A stretch of DNA of 64,000 bases from Wenzhouxiangellaceae bacterium (lineage in GTDB: Bacteria; Pseudomonadota; Gammaproteobacteria; Xanthomonadales; Wenzhouxiangellaceae), in assembly GCA_028289455.1 (NCBI GenBank), contig JANQPN010000049.1, positions 1 through 64,000 of the forward strand, in the 5' to 3' direction. Positions 24,811-33,253 of the stretch are shown one piece after another; within the stretch, counting starts at the first letter, position 1, and every line of letters begins with the position of its first letter. The notes under the pieces are model-generated. The model was not told where the DNA came from. It did not search any database and saw nothing but the letters and a program-made list of their open reading frames with translations. The position numbers and the translations under genes are program-made.

Positions 24811-26216
24811 AGCATTGGTTTACCGGTTTATCCTTAAGGATTGCGATGTCAGTCGTGGTGCTGATGGCAGTGTCGTTCAGTCTGGTATTTTTCATTTATC
24901 AGCGCTCAATAGAACTTAATTTTGAAAAGCTGGAGCTGATATCCAATCAACCGGCAATCCCGGAAAGTAATCTGGTTGATTATCTGGAAGCCGAATTTGC
25001 CGCCGGCGGCTGGACGGCATTGCAGAATTACGACCAGACAGCAAAGGTAACCGGTGCTGCTTTTGTGTTGCTGGACTCAACTGAAAAGGTACGCGCGTCG
25101 CCGTGGGGTACGGCGGTGGACGTGACGCGAAACCCGAACAATGGTTATAACCTGCAGGTGAATGAAACCACCGGCGGCAAGGTGGCCAGCCTGGTAACAC
25201 TTGAAGGTTTGCCGGCAAGCCAGCTGCATCTGCCTGATGGGTCGGTGTTTGCCAGTCTGGTTGCTTTGCCTGCCCAGCTTTCGGGTAGCGGTGCAGATGA
25301 ATTTGCCAGTACAGTGGCCAGAACGGTGTTGCGCGCCGCATTAATTATATTTCTGGCGACGCTGATATTTACCATGCTGTTTGTGCGTTACTTTTTAACA
25401 CCGGTCAATCGGTTGAAGGAGGCGGCAGGGAAATTTCATACCAGCGGTGAGCTTGATCCGGTCAATATTCGGGCAGCCGGAGAACTGGGCGAGCTGGCCG
25501 AAGCATTCAACGCTGTTGGCGATTCACTGCGTAAAACCGAAAAGCTGCGAAAAAATATCATTGCCGATGTGGCGCATGAATTGAGAACACCGGTGACCAA
25601 TCTCAGTGGGCGTATTGAAGCGGTTCAGGCAGGCATCATTCAGCCTGATGGTGAATTTATCAACACAATGGAGAGCGAAACGCAGTTGTTGGCGCGTCTA
25701 ATCAACGATTTGCAGCAACTGGCGCTCTCTGATGCCGGCCAGATTCGGCTGGAAAAACAACCCGTCAGAATGTGCACAGAAGTGACCGATATTTTCAGGA
25801 AGATGACCTGGAGCGATGCGGCAATGCTGGATAATCAGATTCCCGATGACATGGAACTGATGGTTGATACAGCCAGGTTCCATCAGATATTGGGGAACAT
25901 CTTTGCCAATGCGTATGCTCATCGCCGATCCGGGTTGGAGATATGCGTAACTGCACAGGAAAAATCCGATGAGATCAGACTCGCCATAGCTGACAATGGA
26001 CCGGGAATTCCAGCTGAACAACTGCCATTTGTATTCGACCGGCTATACCGTGTGGAAAAATCTCGCAGCCGCAGCCCCGGTGGGGCCGGGCTTGGCCTGG
26101 CAATTGTAAAATCTTTAGTGGAAGCACATGGTGGAGAAGTCACCATTGCCAGTGAAATGGGCAATGGTGTCTGTGTCAATCTGGTGTTTCCGAATGTCTC
26201 AGGTACCACTGCATAA
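24807..26216 (+). CDS. Sensor histidine kinase
   Basis: The 469-residue kinase has an N-terminal TM (residues 10-30), a periplasmic domain to about 172, a second TM (173-195), a HAMP domain, a dimerisation/phosphoacceptor box DVAHELRTPVTNL (His257), an N box near HQILGNIFANAYAH, a G1 box DNGPGIP and a G2 box GGAGLGLAIV. The N box reads NIFANAYAH, where the usual pattern is NLxxNAxxH. It is the cognate partner of the overlapping response regulator. It resembles BaeS-type envelope sensors in architecture. Confidence 0.94.
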   Translation: MKHWFTGLSLRIAMSVVVLMAVSFSLVFFIYQRSIELNFEKLELISNQPAIPESNLVDYLEAEFAAGGWTALQNYDQTAKVTGAAFVLLDSTEKVRASPWGTAVDVTRNPNNGYNLQVNETTGGKVASLVTLEGLPASQLHLPDGSVFASLVALPAQLSGSGADEFASTVARTVLRAALIIFLATLIFTMLFVRYFLTPVNRLKEAAGKFHTSGELDPVNIRAAGELGELAEAFNAVGDSLRKTEKLRKNIIADVAHELRTPVTNLSGRIEAVQAGIIQPDGEFINTMESETQLLARLINDLQQLALSDAGQIRLEKQPVRMCTEVTDIFRKMTWSDAAMLDNQIPDDMELMVDTARFHQILGNIFANAYAHRRSGLEICVTAQEKSDEIRLAIADNGPGIPAEQLPFVFDRLYRVEKSRSRSPGGAGLGLAIVKSLVEAHGGEVTIASEMGNGVCVNLVFPNVSGTTA

Positions 26217-26318
26217 CAATGCTGGAGTCGTCTTAATAATGTCTTGAAACACTGTTGCCAATATGGGGCAAGTTCGGTTTCGAACCGTAAATGCACACAA
26301 TGACAACAGGAGACACAC

Positions 26319-27893
26319 GTGAACATAAGACACACCCCATGCAGTTTCAGCAAAATGCACCGGTTGATATTGCGGTTATCGGCCTGCGTACTGGCAATCA
26401 TTGTCCTGGCGCTGCCGGCTTATGCAGATAAGCCGCCCGCACAGGTTGACAATCAACCGGCCAGTTCCGGGAATACTTTTCCTGACACACTCCAGGGCAA
26501 CCGTCTGGCAGGTTTTTTTGAAGCCTATAACCGGCAGGACAGGGATCTATACAAACAATGGCTTCTGGACAACAGGACAGAACAGTCACTGGCGGCCGCA
26601 CCGCTGGACGCCAGGCTGGAAAGATTTGATTTCGACCTGGCAGCCTGGGGCGGGTTAACAATTACCGGAGTTAGTGAAATTTCACCCTATCAGTGGCTGG
26701 TTACTGCTCAACCGGTTAACGGCGGGACGGCCAGAAAGTTCCAGTTTGTAATGCAGCAGCAGGCACCTCATAAGATCGGTCCGATCAGTATTTCACTGGC
26801 TATTGACGTACCCACGGAATGGGCTGACCTGCAGGAGTTTACCTCCCAGCTGCAGCAGCGTACCGGTGTGCCGGCTTATGCCATAGGCGTGATGCGAAAT
26901 GGTGAGGAAATCGATCGTGCTGCAAGCGGAATGCGTGAAACTGGTGGTGATGAGGTCGTCACGATAAATGATGCCTTTCATTGGGGGTCTATCGCAAAAT
27001 CTGTCACCGGGACAGTGATCGGAAAACTGGTTGAGCAGGGCAGACTCAATTGGGATACCACCATTGAGGCAGTATTGGGTGATATTCCAATGCGGGACGA
27101 ATACAGGGAAGCGACCCTGACACAGTTGATGAGTCATCAGGCAGGGATTCAGCCCTATGAAAACTTCACCCGCGATGACGTGGAGCGGCTGTTGTCGGGT
27201 AGTTCCTCAAGCGGGTCAGAGCGACGCAAAAACCTGGTCGCTGAAATTCTATCCGAAAAGCCTTTTGCATTGCCCGGCGAGACAGGCCGTTATTCAAATG
27301 GCGGAATAGCCCTGGCAGGGTATATGGCGGAGCGGGTAAGCGGTAAAAGCTGGCGTGAACTGGTTCAGGAACATGTGTTTAAACCAGCAGGTATGCACAG
27401 TGGTGGTTTTGGCTGGCCGGCTGCTGAACACCGGCCGGATCAGCCCCGCGGGCATTTCGGAGACAGTCCTGACAATTATCAGGTACAGGGATATGAACAA
27501 ATGAGCGAATTACTTTCTCTGGTAGCTCCGGCTGGAGATATCCGTTCTAATGTGTCAGACATGTTGAAATACGGCGACATGCATTTACGCGGCCTGCGCG
27601 GTGAAGATGGTTACCTTTCCAGTGAGACCATGCGCCGGCTGCATACTCCGCAGCCCGATGCCGTACCGGTGGCCGGTGGCATGTATACATTTGGCTGGGG
27701 GCATAATGAATGCCATTATTTTGAGGCTGAAGTCAGTTGTCAGGGGCATAACGGCGGTGCCGGCAGCTTTTACGCAGAGCTGAGGTTGTTTCCGGAAGAG
27801 AATATGGTGATTGCCTATATGGCAAATGCCGCTGAGCCTTCTGAGACCATTGCCGCTGAAGTTTTTGAGGTGATTTACAACCACTACCGTTAA
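26319..27893 (+). CDS. Exported beta-lactamase-fold serine hydrolase
   Basis: The 524-residue protein has a signal peptide (about residues 13-36, ending AYA). An N-terminal small domain (about 55-165, FFEAYNRQDRDLYKQWL...) has the look of the accessory domain found on class C-like hydrolases. A serine hydrolase domain follows with Ser224-x-x-Lys227 (GSIAKS), YSN (GRYSNGG) and the HNGG box in place of KTG. These match the AmpC/D-alanyl-D-alanine carboxypeptidase-like esterase family; most members are esterases or peptidases, not antibiotic-resistance enzymes. GTG 26319 has AGGAG six bases ahead. It follows the two-component system by 102 bp and may be its target. Confidence 0.87.
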   Translation: MNIRHTPCSFSKMHRLILRLSACVLAIIVLALPAYADKPPAQVDNQPASSGNTFPDTLQGNRLAGFFEAYNRQDRDLYKQWLLDNRTEQSLAAAPLDARLERFDFDLAAWGGLTITGVSEISPYQWLVTAQPVNGGTARKFQFVMQQQAPHKIGPISISLAIDVPTEWADLQEFTSQLQQRTGVPAYAIGVMRNGEEIDRAASGMRETGGDEVVTINDAFHWGSIAKSVTGTVIGKLVEQGRLNWDTTIEAVLGDIPMRDEYREATLTQLMSHQAGIQPYENFTRDDVERLLSGSSSSGSERRKNLVAEILSEKPFALPGETGRYSNGGIALAGYMAERVSGKSWRELVQEHVFKPAGMHSGGFGWPAAEHRPDQPRGHFGDSPDNYQVQGYEQMSELLSLVAPAGDIRSNVSDMLKYGDMHLRGLRGEDGYLSSETMRRLHTPQPDAVPVAGGMYTFGWGHNECHYFEAEVSCQGHNGGAGSFYAELRLFPEENMVIAYMANAAEPSETIAAEVFEVIYNHYR

Positions 27894-28020
27894 CCGGTTG
27901 ACCAGGCAAAAATGCTGAAGCCATTCTGCCGGTTGCTGCAACCGGCAGAGTTGCCCCCAAAGCATTCAGTCTGTGCTAGGCTTGCGTTCGCTTTGCATTC
28001 GTCATCAAATCAGGTTTCTT

Positions 28021-29295
28021 ATGAGTATTACAATCGATCTGACTTCCGAAGTTGGCCGCATTAATGCAGTAATGGTGCATCAACCGGGCCAGGAAATTGA
28101 GAATATGACACCGGCTACAGCGGCCGAAGTGCTGTATGACGATATTATCAGCCTGCCGCTGGCGCGGGCAGAGCATCAGCAGCTGACCGGCGTGCTGGAC
28201 AAGCTGGCTAATGTGGTACATCTCACCAGTATGCTCAGTGATGTGCTGGAAAACCGTGATGCCCGTGAACGCCTGCTTAAAGCAGTATTACGGCTGTACC
28301 GCTGTCCGGAGGTGATGAGTGATCTGATCGATCTGGATTCAACGGTGTTAGCCCGGCAGTTGCTGGAAGGCACGCCGATGCGCAAGGATACGCTGGAAAA
28401 ATACCTGAGCCCGCTGCACCACTCATTACCGCCGCTGCCGAATACTTTTTTTACCCGTGATGCAACCATGTGTCTGCACGACAGGGTGATTATCGGCTCT
28501 ATGGCTTATCGGGTCAGAATAGTGGAAAGCCTGCTGCTGAAAGCCATTTTTAAATATCACCCTGCAATTCAATCTCAGGGTTTTTATTTTGACGGTACCG
28601 ACGATAACTCATCTGAGCAGCACAATGGCGGTGAAAGCCCGGTAACCATTGAGGGTGGAGATTTACTGGTGGCGCGCGATGACCTGGTGCTGGTAGGGTA
28701 CAGCGAGCGCACCACATCGGCGGCCATCGACAGGTTGATTCAAGCCATTGCAGCGCACGGGCGGGCCAAAAACTTTGTGGTTCTGGAGATTCCCAAACAG
28801 CGCTCCAGTATTCACCTGGATATGATTTTCACATTGCTGGACCGGGATAAATGCATGGTGTTCAATCCATTGATTACCGGAACCAGCCGCAGCCGTGCAT
28901 TCCATATTGCCTACGATGGCAACCGCCGCTCAAAAATCCGTGAATACCAGGGAATACTGCCGGCATTGAAAGATCAGGGCCTGGATCTGCAGCCGATTTC
29001 CTGCGGTGGTGATGACCCGTTTTATCAGGAGCGTGAGCAATGGAACAGCGGCGCTAACTTTTTTGCCCTGGGGCCGGGTCATATTATTGGATACCGGCAT
29101 AACATCCACACTGTGGATGCATTGCACAAAGGTGGTTTCGAGATAATAGAGGCTGAAGACATCATTGCCGGCAAACAGCAATTGACCCCCGATCAGCCTG
29201 CGGTAGTGGTCATGGACGGGGCTGAGCTGAGCCGCGGCGGCGGTGGCTGCCGCTGTATGACCATGCCATTGAACAGAAGCGCTGTTAGCTGGTAA
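28021..29295 (+). CDS. arcA: Arginine deiminase
   Basis: The 424-residue cytosolic enzyme converts arginine to citrulline and ammonia. Catalytic features are visible: FTRDA, EGGD, HLDM with the His-x-Asp pair, and the C-terminal nucleophile Cys in GGGGCRCMTMPL. The ATG at 28021 gives SITIDLTSEVGRINAVMVHQPG, the family N-terminus; the frame is open 16 codons further. No ornithine carbamoyltransferase, carbamate kinase or antiporter gene is adjacent, so it is not in a classic arc operon in this window. Confidence 0.95.
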   Translation: MSITIDLTSEVGRINAVMVHQPGQEIENMTPATAAEVLYDDIISLPLARAEHQQLTGVLDKLANVVHLTSMLSDVLENRDARERLLKAVLRLYRCPEVMSDLIDLDSTVLARQLLEGTPMRKDTLEKYLSPLHHSLPPLPNTFFTRDATMCLHDRVIIGSMAYRVRIVESLLLKAIFKYHPAIQSQGFYFDGTDDNSSEQHNGGESPVTIEGGDLLVARDDLVLVGYSERTTSAAIDRLIQAIAAHGRAKNFVVLEIPKQRSSIHLDMIFTLLDRDKCMVFNPLITGTSRSRAFHIAYDGNRRSKIREYQGILPALKDQGLDLQPISCGGDDPFYQEREQWNSGANFFALGPGHIIGYRHNIHTVDALHKGGFEIIEAEDIIAGKQQLTPDQPAVVVMDGAELSRGGGGCRCMTMPLNRSAVSW

Positions 29296-29311
29296 TCAAC
29301 AGTTGATGAAG

Positions 29312-30331
29312 TTACCGGGCACCGGCTGTATTCGGGGCTGGTAGCGGCAGTTTGTGCAGCGGTGTCGGCAGGCGCTCACTGGTCAGCCAATAGTGGGAGG
29401 TCAGATGTTGATCAAACGCCAGTGCTTCGGGCTGGCGAAGCTCGGGTATCGGTAAAATGCCGGGTTCACCCTGCAAAGCGGCCTGCCAGCTTTGTTGCGG
29501 CTGTTTATCAAACAAATAAGCCTGCATATGTGTCAGCAGCACCAGCCGTTGACGCCCATCCGGGAGGCTTTGGATATCCATGGCAGTTGGTTGGGAGCGC
29601 CATTTTGCCCGCTCACCCAGACGGACTCTCATCAACCAGTCCGGTTGTTCCAGCTGGGTCAGCTCGCCGACAAACCGGGCTTCAAGAACAGCTGCCGGAC
29701 TGACGGTTGAAATCGGCAGCGTATATATCCGTGGCATCGGGTCGCGCTTACTGATGATGATAATCTCCCGGCCGGTGACATCAACACCCGCAGATTCCGC
29801 ATCACGTGCTCCCAGGGGATAACGATAGGCAATATCCGCAGCTGGCCGGACCGATCCGGCGTAGCGGCCCTGTGCATCGGCAAGCGGCTCAGGCACCAGC
29901 CATAGGTGTACCAGCTGCCGCACAGCATCGTTGTCACCGATATCCGCTATCAGCAACCAGTGCTGACCGTCCAGTACGAACGACGCCATATCTTCCCAAT
30001 CAACATTCACCACACCACTGACTTCAACATTGCCGAGGTCGGCACCGGTATGTTTATCGAATGCAAACAGCCGGCTGGCGTTACCGCTGTCATTGATCCC
30101 CCACAGAACCCTGCTGTTGATGGTTGAACCGGCCAGGCCACTGAGTTCATCTAATTCAGTTTCAGCCAGTATTACTGCTTCACCGGCAGATTGCACGGGA
30201 TCAGCCGGTTTGCCGTCTCTGTGGCATGTGGCCAGCGCCATAATCAGAATACCCAGCATAATCGGGTATGCCGCCTTAAACAGAAGAGGGAATGCCTTAA
30301 TTGGCTGCTTTGCTATTGGTTTGTTATTCAT
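29312..30331 (-). CDS. Exported beta-propeller-like protein of unknown function
   Basis: The 339-residue protein has an N-terminal hydrophobic span (AAYPIMLGILIMALATCHRD) with a Cys that resembles but does not fit a lipobox, because the -1 residue is Thr. The body has ELSGLAGSTINSRVLWGINDSGNASRLFAFDKHTG and VNVDWEDMASF, repeated strand patterns of a bacterial beta-propeller family of unknown role. ATG 30331 is chosen because the upstream extension would overlap the rhodanese gene. It is convergent with arcA and divergent from the rhodanese gene by 48 bp. Confidence 0.68.
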   Translation of the reverse strand: MNNKPIAKQPIKAFPLLFKAAYPIMLGILIMALATCHRDGKPADPVQSAGEAVILAETELDELSGLAGSTINSRVLWGINDSGNASRLFAFDKHTGADLGNVEVSGVVNVDWEDMASFVLDGQHWLLIADIGDNDAVRQLVHLWLVPEPLADAQGRYAGSVRPAADIAYRYPLGARDAESAGVDVTGREIIIISKRDPMPRIYTLPISTVSPAAVLEARFVGELTQLEQPDWLMRVRLGERAKWRSQPTAMDIQSLPDGRQRLVLLTHMQAYLFDKQPQQSWQAALQGEPGILPIPELRQPEALAFDQHLTSHYWLTSERLPTPLHKLPLPAPNTAGAR

Positions 30332-30379
30332 GATGGATAATAATACGCGTTCTACAACGAGATGAAAGTGATCCTTTGA

Positions 30380-30799
30380 ATGGAAAAGATACTGGCATTT
30401 GCCGGCAACCACCCGGTGCTGGTCGGCAGTTTTATCGCTGTATTGGCAGGACTTATCATTACTGAAGTATTACGCATGACGCGTAAATTCAAAGTTGTTT
30501 CCAGCGCGGACGCGATCCGATTGATCAACCGTGAGAATGCAGCGATTATTGATATTTCGGCCAGCAACGACTATGCAACAAGGCATATTGTTGAAGCGGT
30601 TAACTTTCCCCCATCACAGTTGCAGGCCAGTAACAAACAGCTGATGAAACTGCAGGGGCGGCCGATTCTGCTGTATTGCAAAAATGGTCAGGCGTCGCAT
30701 CAAAATGCTAACAAACTGATCGCTATGGGGCTTGGGCCGGTGTATGTATTGCGCGGTGGAATAGTGCAATGGCAGTCGGACCAGCAGCCGGTGGTCTGA
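30380..30799 (+). CDS. Membrane-anchored rhodanese-domain protein (YibN-like)
   Basis: The 139-residue protein has one N-terminal TM (residues 11-30) and a single rhodanese domain with active-site Cys in LLYCKNGQAS. Gene order rhodanese-secB-gpsA matches yibN-grxC-secB-gpsA of E. coli without the glutaredoxin. Sulfur transfer is expected for the domain; the physiological acceptor is unknown. Confidence 0.88.
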   Translation: MEKILAFAGNHPVLVGSFIAVLAGLIITEVLRMTRKFKVVSSADAIRLINRENAAIIDISASNDYATRHIVEAVNFPPSQLQASNKQLMKLQGRPILLYCKNGQASHQNANKLIAMGLGPVYVLRGGIVQWQSDQQPVV

Positions 30800-30894
30800 T
30801 CCGACCGCTTATTATACGGCTGGACTTGATCAGAGCCGGTTAAGGCCGCATCTCCTGATATTAACAATTTGAACCAGACTAATTTGGAATCTCC

Positions 30895-31407
30895 ATGACT
30901 GACGAACAGAATATCGATCCGCAAGCGGCTGCTGCCGGTGCCCAGGAAGCCGCTGCCGACGCGCAGTTCAACATGCAGCGTATTTATACTAAAGACATTT
31001 CTTTCGAAGCGCCCAATACACCTCAGGTTTTCCAGGAACAGGGCCAGCTGGAAATGAAAATGAACCTCGGACAGCGGGTGGATGCCATGGGCGAAGGCCT
31101 GCAGGAAGTGGTGCTGACCGTAACTGTAACCGGCATCATCAACGAAAAAACCGCTTACCTGTGCGAAGTACAGCAGGCGGGCATTTTCCAGCTCAGTGGC
31201 ATGACCGAGCAGCAGGAATCAGGCGTTATCAACGTGCTGTGTCCCAATACCCTGTATCCATATGCCCGTGCAACGGTTTCCCAGCTGGTAGCGGCCGCCG
31301 GTTTCCCACCGGTTGTATTGCAGCCTATCAGTTTTGAACAAATCTACGCACAACGTCTGCAGGAAGCGCAACAACAGCAGCAAGCCGCTGCAGGTAATGC
31401 AGAATAA
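30895..31407 (+). CDS. secB: Protein-export chaperone SecB
   Basis: The 170-residue acidic protein has the family core FNMQRIYTKDISFEAPNTPQVF, then VLTVTVTGIINEKTAYLCEVQQAGIFQLSGM and LCPNTLYPYARATVSQLVAAAGFPPVVLQPISF. SecB keeps preproteins unfolded and hands them to SecA. The C-terminus is Gln/Ala rich. It is followed by a hairpin and gpsA, as in other gammaproteobacteria. Confidence 0.97.
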   Translation: MTDEQNIDPQAAAAGAQEAAADAQFNMQRIYTKDISFEAPNTPQVFQEQGQLEMKMNLGQRVDAMGEGLQEVVLTVTVTGIINEKTAYLCEVQQAGIFQLSGMTEQQESGVINVLCPNTLYPYARATVSQLVAAAGFPPVVLQPISFEQIYAQRLQEAQQQQQAAAGNAE

Positions 31408-31423
31408 ACAATCCTCTGTAAAT

Positions 31424-31444
31424 GCAGCCGGTACTGCCGGCTGC
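31424..31444 (+). terminator. Hairpin between secB and gpsA, possible attenuator
   Basis: GCAGCCGG (31424-31431) pairs with CCGGCTGC (31437-31444) around a 5-base loop, extended by AAAT/ATTT flanks. There is no long T-run, so read-through into gpsA is expected. Confidence 0.4.
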
Positions 31445-31469
31445 CATTTAGTGATCGGGTATCGGTGGC

Positions 31470-32474
31470 ATGTCAGATTACGCTGATATTGCCGTACTTG
31501 GTGCCGGCTCCTGGGGCACAGCCCTGGCGATGCAGCTGGCACGGGTAGGACGCCGCACTACTTTGTGGGCGCGTGATCAAAAACATCTGTCCCAGATACA
31601 AACCAGCCGTGAAAACCAGCGTTATCTGCCGGGCATTCAAATGCCGGAATCGCTGTTGACCGAGCCAGATTTGCAGACTGCCGTCAATGAGGCACGTGAG
31701 GTTCTGCTGGTCTGTCCAAGCCATGCATTTGCTGATTTGTTGAATACCATCAAACCCTGGCTGCCGGCCACCGGCGGCGTCAGCTGGGCGTGCAAGGGGT
31801 TTGAGCCGGGCACCGGTCGGCTGTTGCACACCACTGCCCGTGAAATTCTGGGTGAGCAACGTCCGCTGGCGGTGGTTACCGGACCGTCATTTGCCCGTGA
31901 AGTAGCGCTGGATATGCCCACTGCGGTAACAGTTGCCGCATCCACTGAAGAATACGGGCAGCAGATGGCCAGTCTTCTGCATGGCGGCAGTCTGCGCGCT
32001 TACTACAGCAATGACATTATCGGCGCTGAACTGGGCGGGGCCAGCAAAAATGTAATGGCCATTGCTACAGGTATCTGCGACGGTATGGCACTGGGTTCGA
32101 ACGCCCGTGCCGCGCTGGTGACCCGGGGTTTATCGGAAATGATGCGGTTGGGTGTGGCCATGGGTGCCAAACCGGAAACGCTGATGGGTCTGGCCGGGAT
32201 GGGAGACCTGGTCTTGACTTGTACCGGAGAACTCTCACGCAACCGGCGGCTGGGTCTGGCCCTGGGGCAGGGGTTGGGAGTACAGCAGGCCATTGAGGCC
32301 ATCGGACAGGTGGTGGAAGGCTACAAGGCTGCCCGTGAAGTGCACAGACTCAGCCGGAAATATGCGCTGGATCTACCGATTTGTGAGCAGGTGTACGGCG
32401 TTCTTTATCAGAATTGGAGTCCGCAAAAAGGCGTTAAGGTATTACTCGGCCGCGAACTAAAGAAAGAGCACTGA
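31470..32474 (+). CDS. gpsA: NAD(P)+-dependent glycerol-3-phosphate dehydrogenase
   Basis: The 334-residue enzyme has the Rossmann motif LGAGSWGTALA, the VVTGPSFAREVA motif, the catalytic Lys in LGGASKNVMAIA and GLAGMGDLVLTCTGELSRNRRLG. It makes sn-glycerol 3-phosphate from dihydroxyacetone phosphate for phospholipid synthesis. It lies downstream of secB as in many gammaproteobacteria, and converges on trmL. Confidence 0.97.
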   Translation: MSDYADIAVLGAGSWGTALAMQLARVGRRTTLWARDQKHLSQIQTSRENQRYLPGIQMPESLLTEPDLQTAVNEAREVLLVCPSHAFADLLNTIKPWLPATGGVSWACKGFEPGTGRLLHTTAREILGEQRPLAVVTGPSFAREVALDMPTAVTVAASTEEYGQQMASLLHGGSLRAYYSNDIIGAELGGASKNVMAIATGICDGMALGSNARAALVTRGLSEMMRLGVAMGAKPETLMGLAGMGDLVLTCTGELSRNRRLGLALGQGLGVQQAIEAIGQVVEGYKAAREVHRLSRKYALDLPICEQVYGVLYQNWSPQKGVKVLLGRELKKEH

Positions 32475-32504
32475 GTCTGCCCTGAAAGGGCTGGTGCAAA
32501 GGCG

Positions 32505-32996
32505 CTAGTCAGTATTCACAATCAGTTGCCGCCAGGCTTCGTAACTGGCTATGGCCACGGTATTGGACAAATTCAGGCTGCGGCTGCCGGTCAGCATCGG
32601 CAGCCGCACAATTTTATCGGCCTGTGCAAGCACTGAATCACTCAGACCACGCGTTTCGGCACCGAACAACAGGCAATCACCCGGTTGGAAGCGAATATCC
32701 CATAGGCTGTGTGTGCCTTTGGTGGAAAATGCCAGCAGTCTGCCTTCAGCAACCTGCTCACGGAAATGTGTCAGGTTGTTATATTTACGCCAGCTGCTGC
32801 GCTCGCGGTAATCCAGACCTGCGCGGCGCAGTTGGCGGTCGTCCAGATTAAAGCCCAAAGGCTCGATAAGGTGCAGGTCTGCGCCGTTGTTGGCGCATAA
32901 ACGCATGATATTTCCGGTGTTCGGAGGGATTTCCGGCTCCACCAGAACTATATGTACCGGTAAGGGAGCAGGCGATGGTGTGACAGATGCGCTCAT
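32505..32996 (-). CDS. trmL: tRNA (cytidine(34)-2'-O)-methyltransferase TrmL
   Basis: The 163-residue SPOUT enzyme has the trefoil-knot motifs VEPEIPPNTGNIMRLCANNGADLHLIEPLGF, LLFGAETRGL and LPMLTGSRSLNLSNTVAIASYEAWRQL. It methylates the wobble base of tRNA-Leu isoacceptors, one of which (UAA) is encoded in this window. It is convergent with gpsA. Confidence 0.95.
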   Translation of the reverse strand: MSASVTPSPAPLPVHIVLVEPEIPPNTGNIMRLCANNGADLHLIEPLGFNLDDRQLRRAGLDYRERSSWRKYNNLTHFREQVAEGRLLAFSTKGTHSLWDIRFQPGDCLLFGAETRGLSDSVLAQADKIVRLPMLTGSRSLNLSNTVAIASYEAWRQLIVNTD

Positions 32997-33136
32997 AAAA
33001 GTAAGCGTAATTTATCAGCAGGCAATGTTACAGCGCCTGTTTTGAGGCGATTTCGGCAACCTTAATGCCTGCAATAACAGGGGCTTGTGCAGAACTATTT
33101 GACACAGTCTCATGTGCGGAGTAATGTAGATACCCC

Positions 33137-33184
33137 ACACAATATATTGTGTTTGCGCCGTTCAGGCAACACAAATGGTTGTGT
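33137..33184 (+). promoter_or_regulatory. Tandem NrdR boxes upstream of nrdJ
   Basis: Box 1, ACACAATATATTGTGT (33137-33152), is a perfect 16-bp palindrome matching the NrdR consensus. Box 2, ACACAAATGGTTGTGT (33169-33184), keeps both outer arms. Starts are 32 bp apart, the usual three-turn spacing. Box 2 overlaps a possible -35 TTGTGT (33179-33184), followed after 16 bp by TACAAT (33201-33206), so repression is expected when NrdR is dATP-loaded. No cobalamin riboswitch was seen. Confidence 0.85.
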
Positions 33185-33253
33185 TAGAGCGAGTAACAAT
33201 TACAATACATTTTTTATTATCATACCGAGCCGTTGACGGGGATAGAAATACAG

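Noticed and set aside
26319..27893. Antibiotic-resistance beta-lactamase
   Set aside because: The HNGG box in place of KTG and the overall layout point to an esterase/peptidase-like member; resistance cannot be supported.
32997..33253. Cobalamin riboswitch upstream of nrdJ
   Set aside because: No B12-box or adenosylcobalamin aptamer pattern; the region is explained by NrdR boxes and a promoter.
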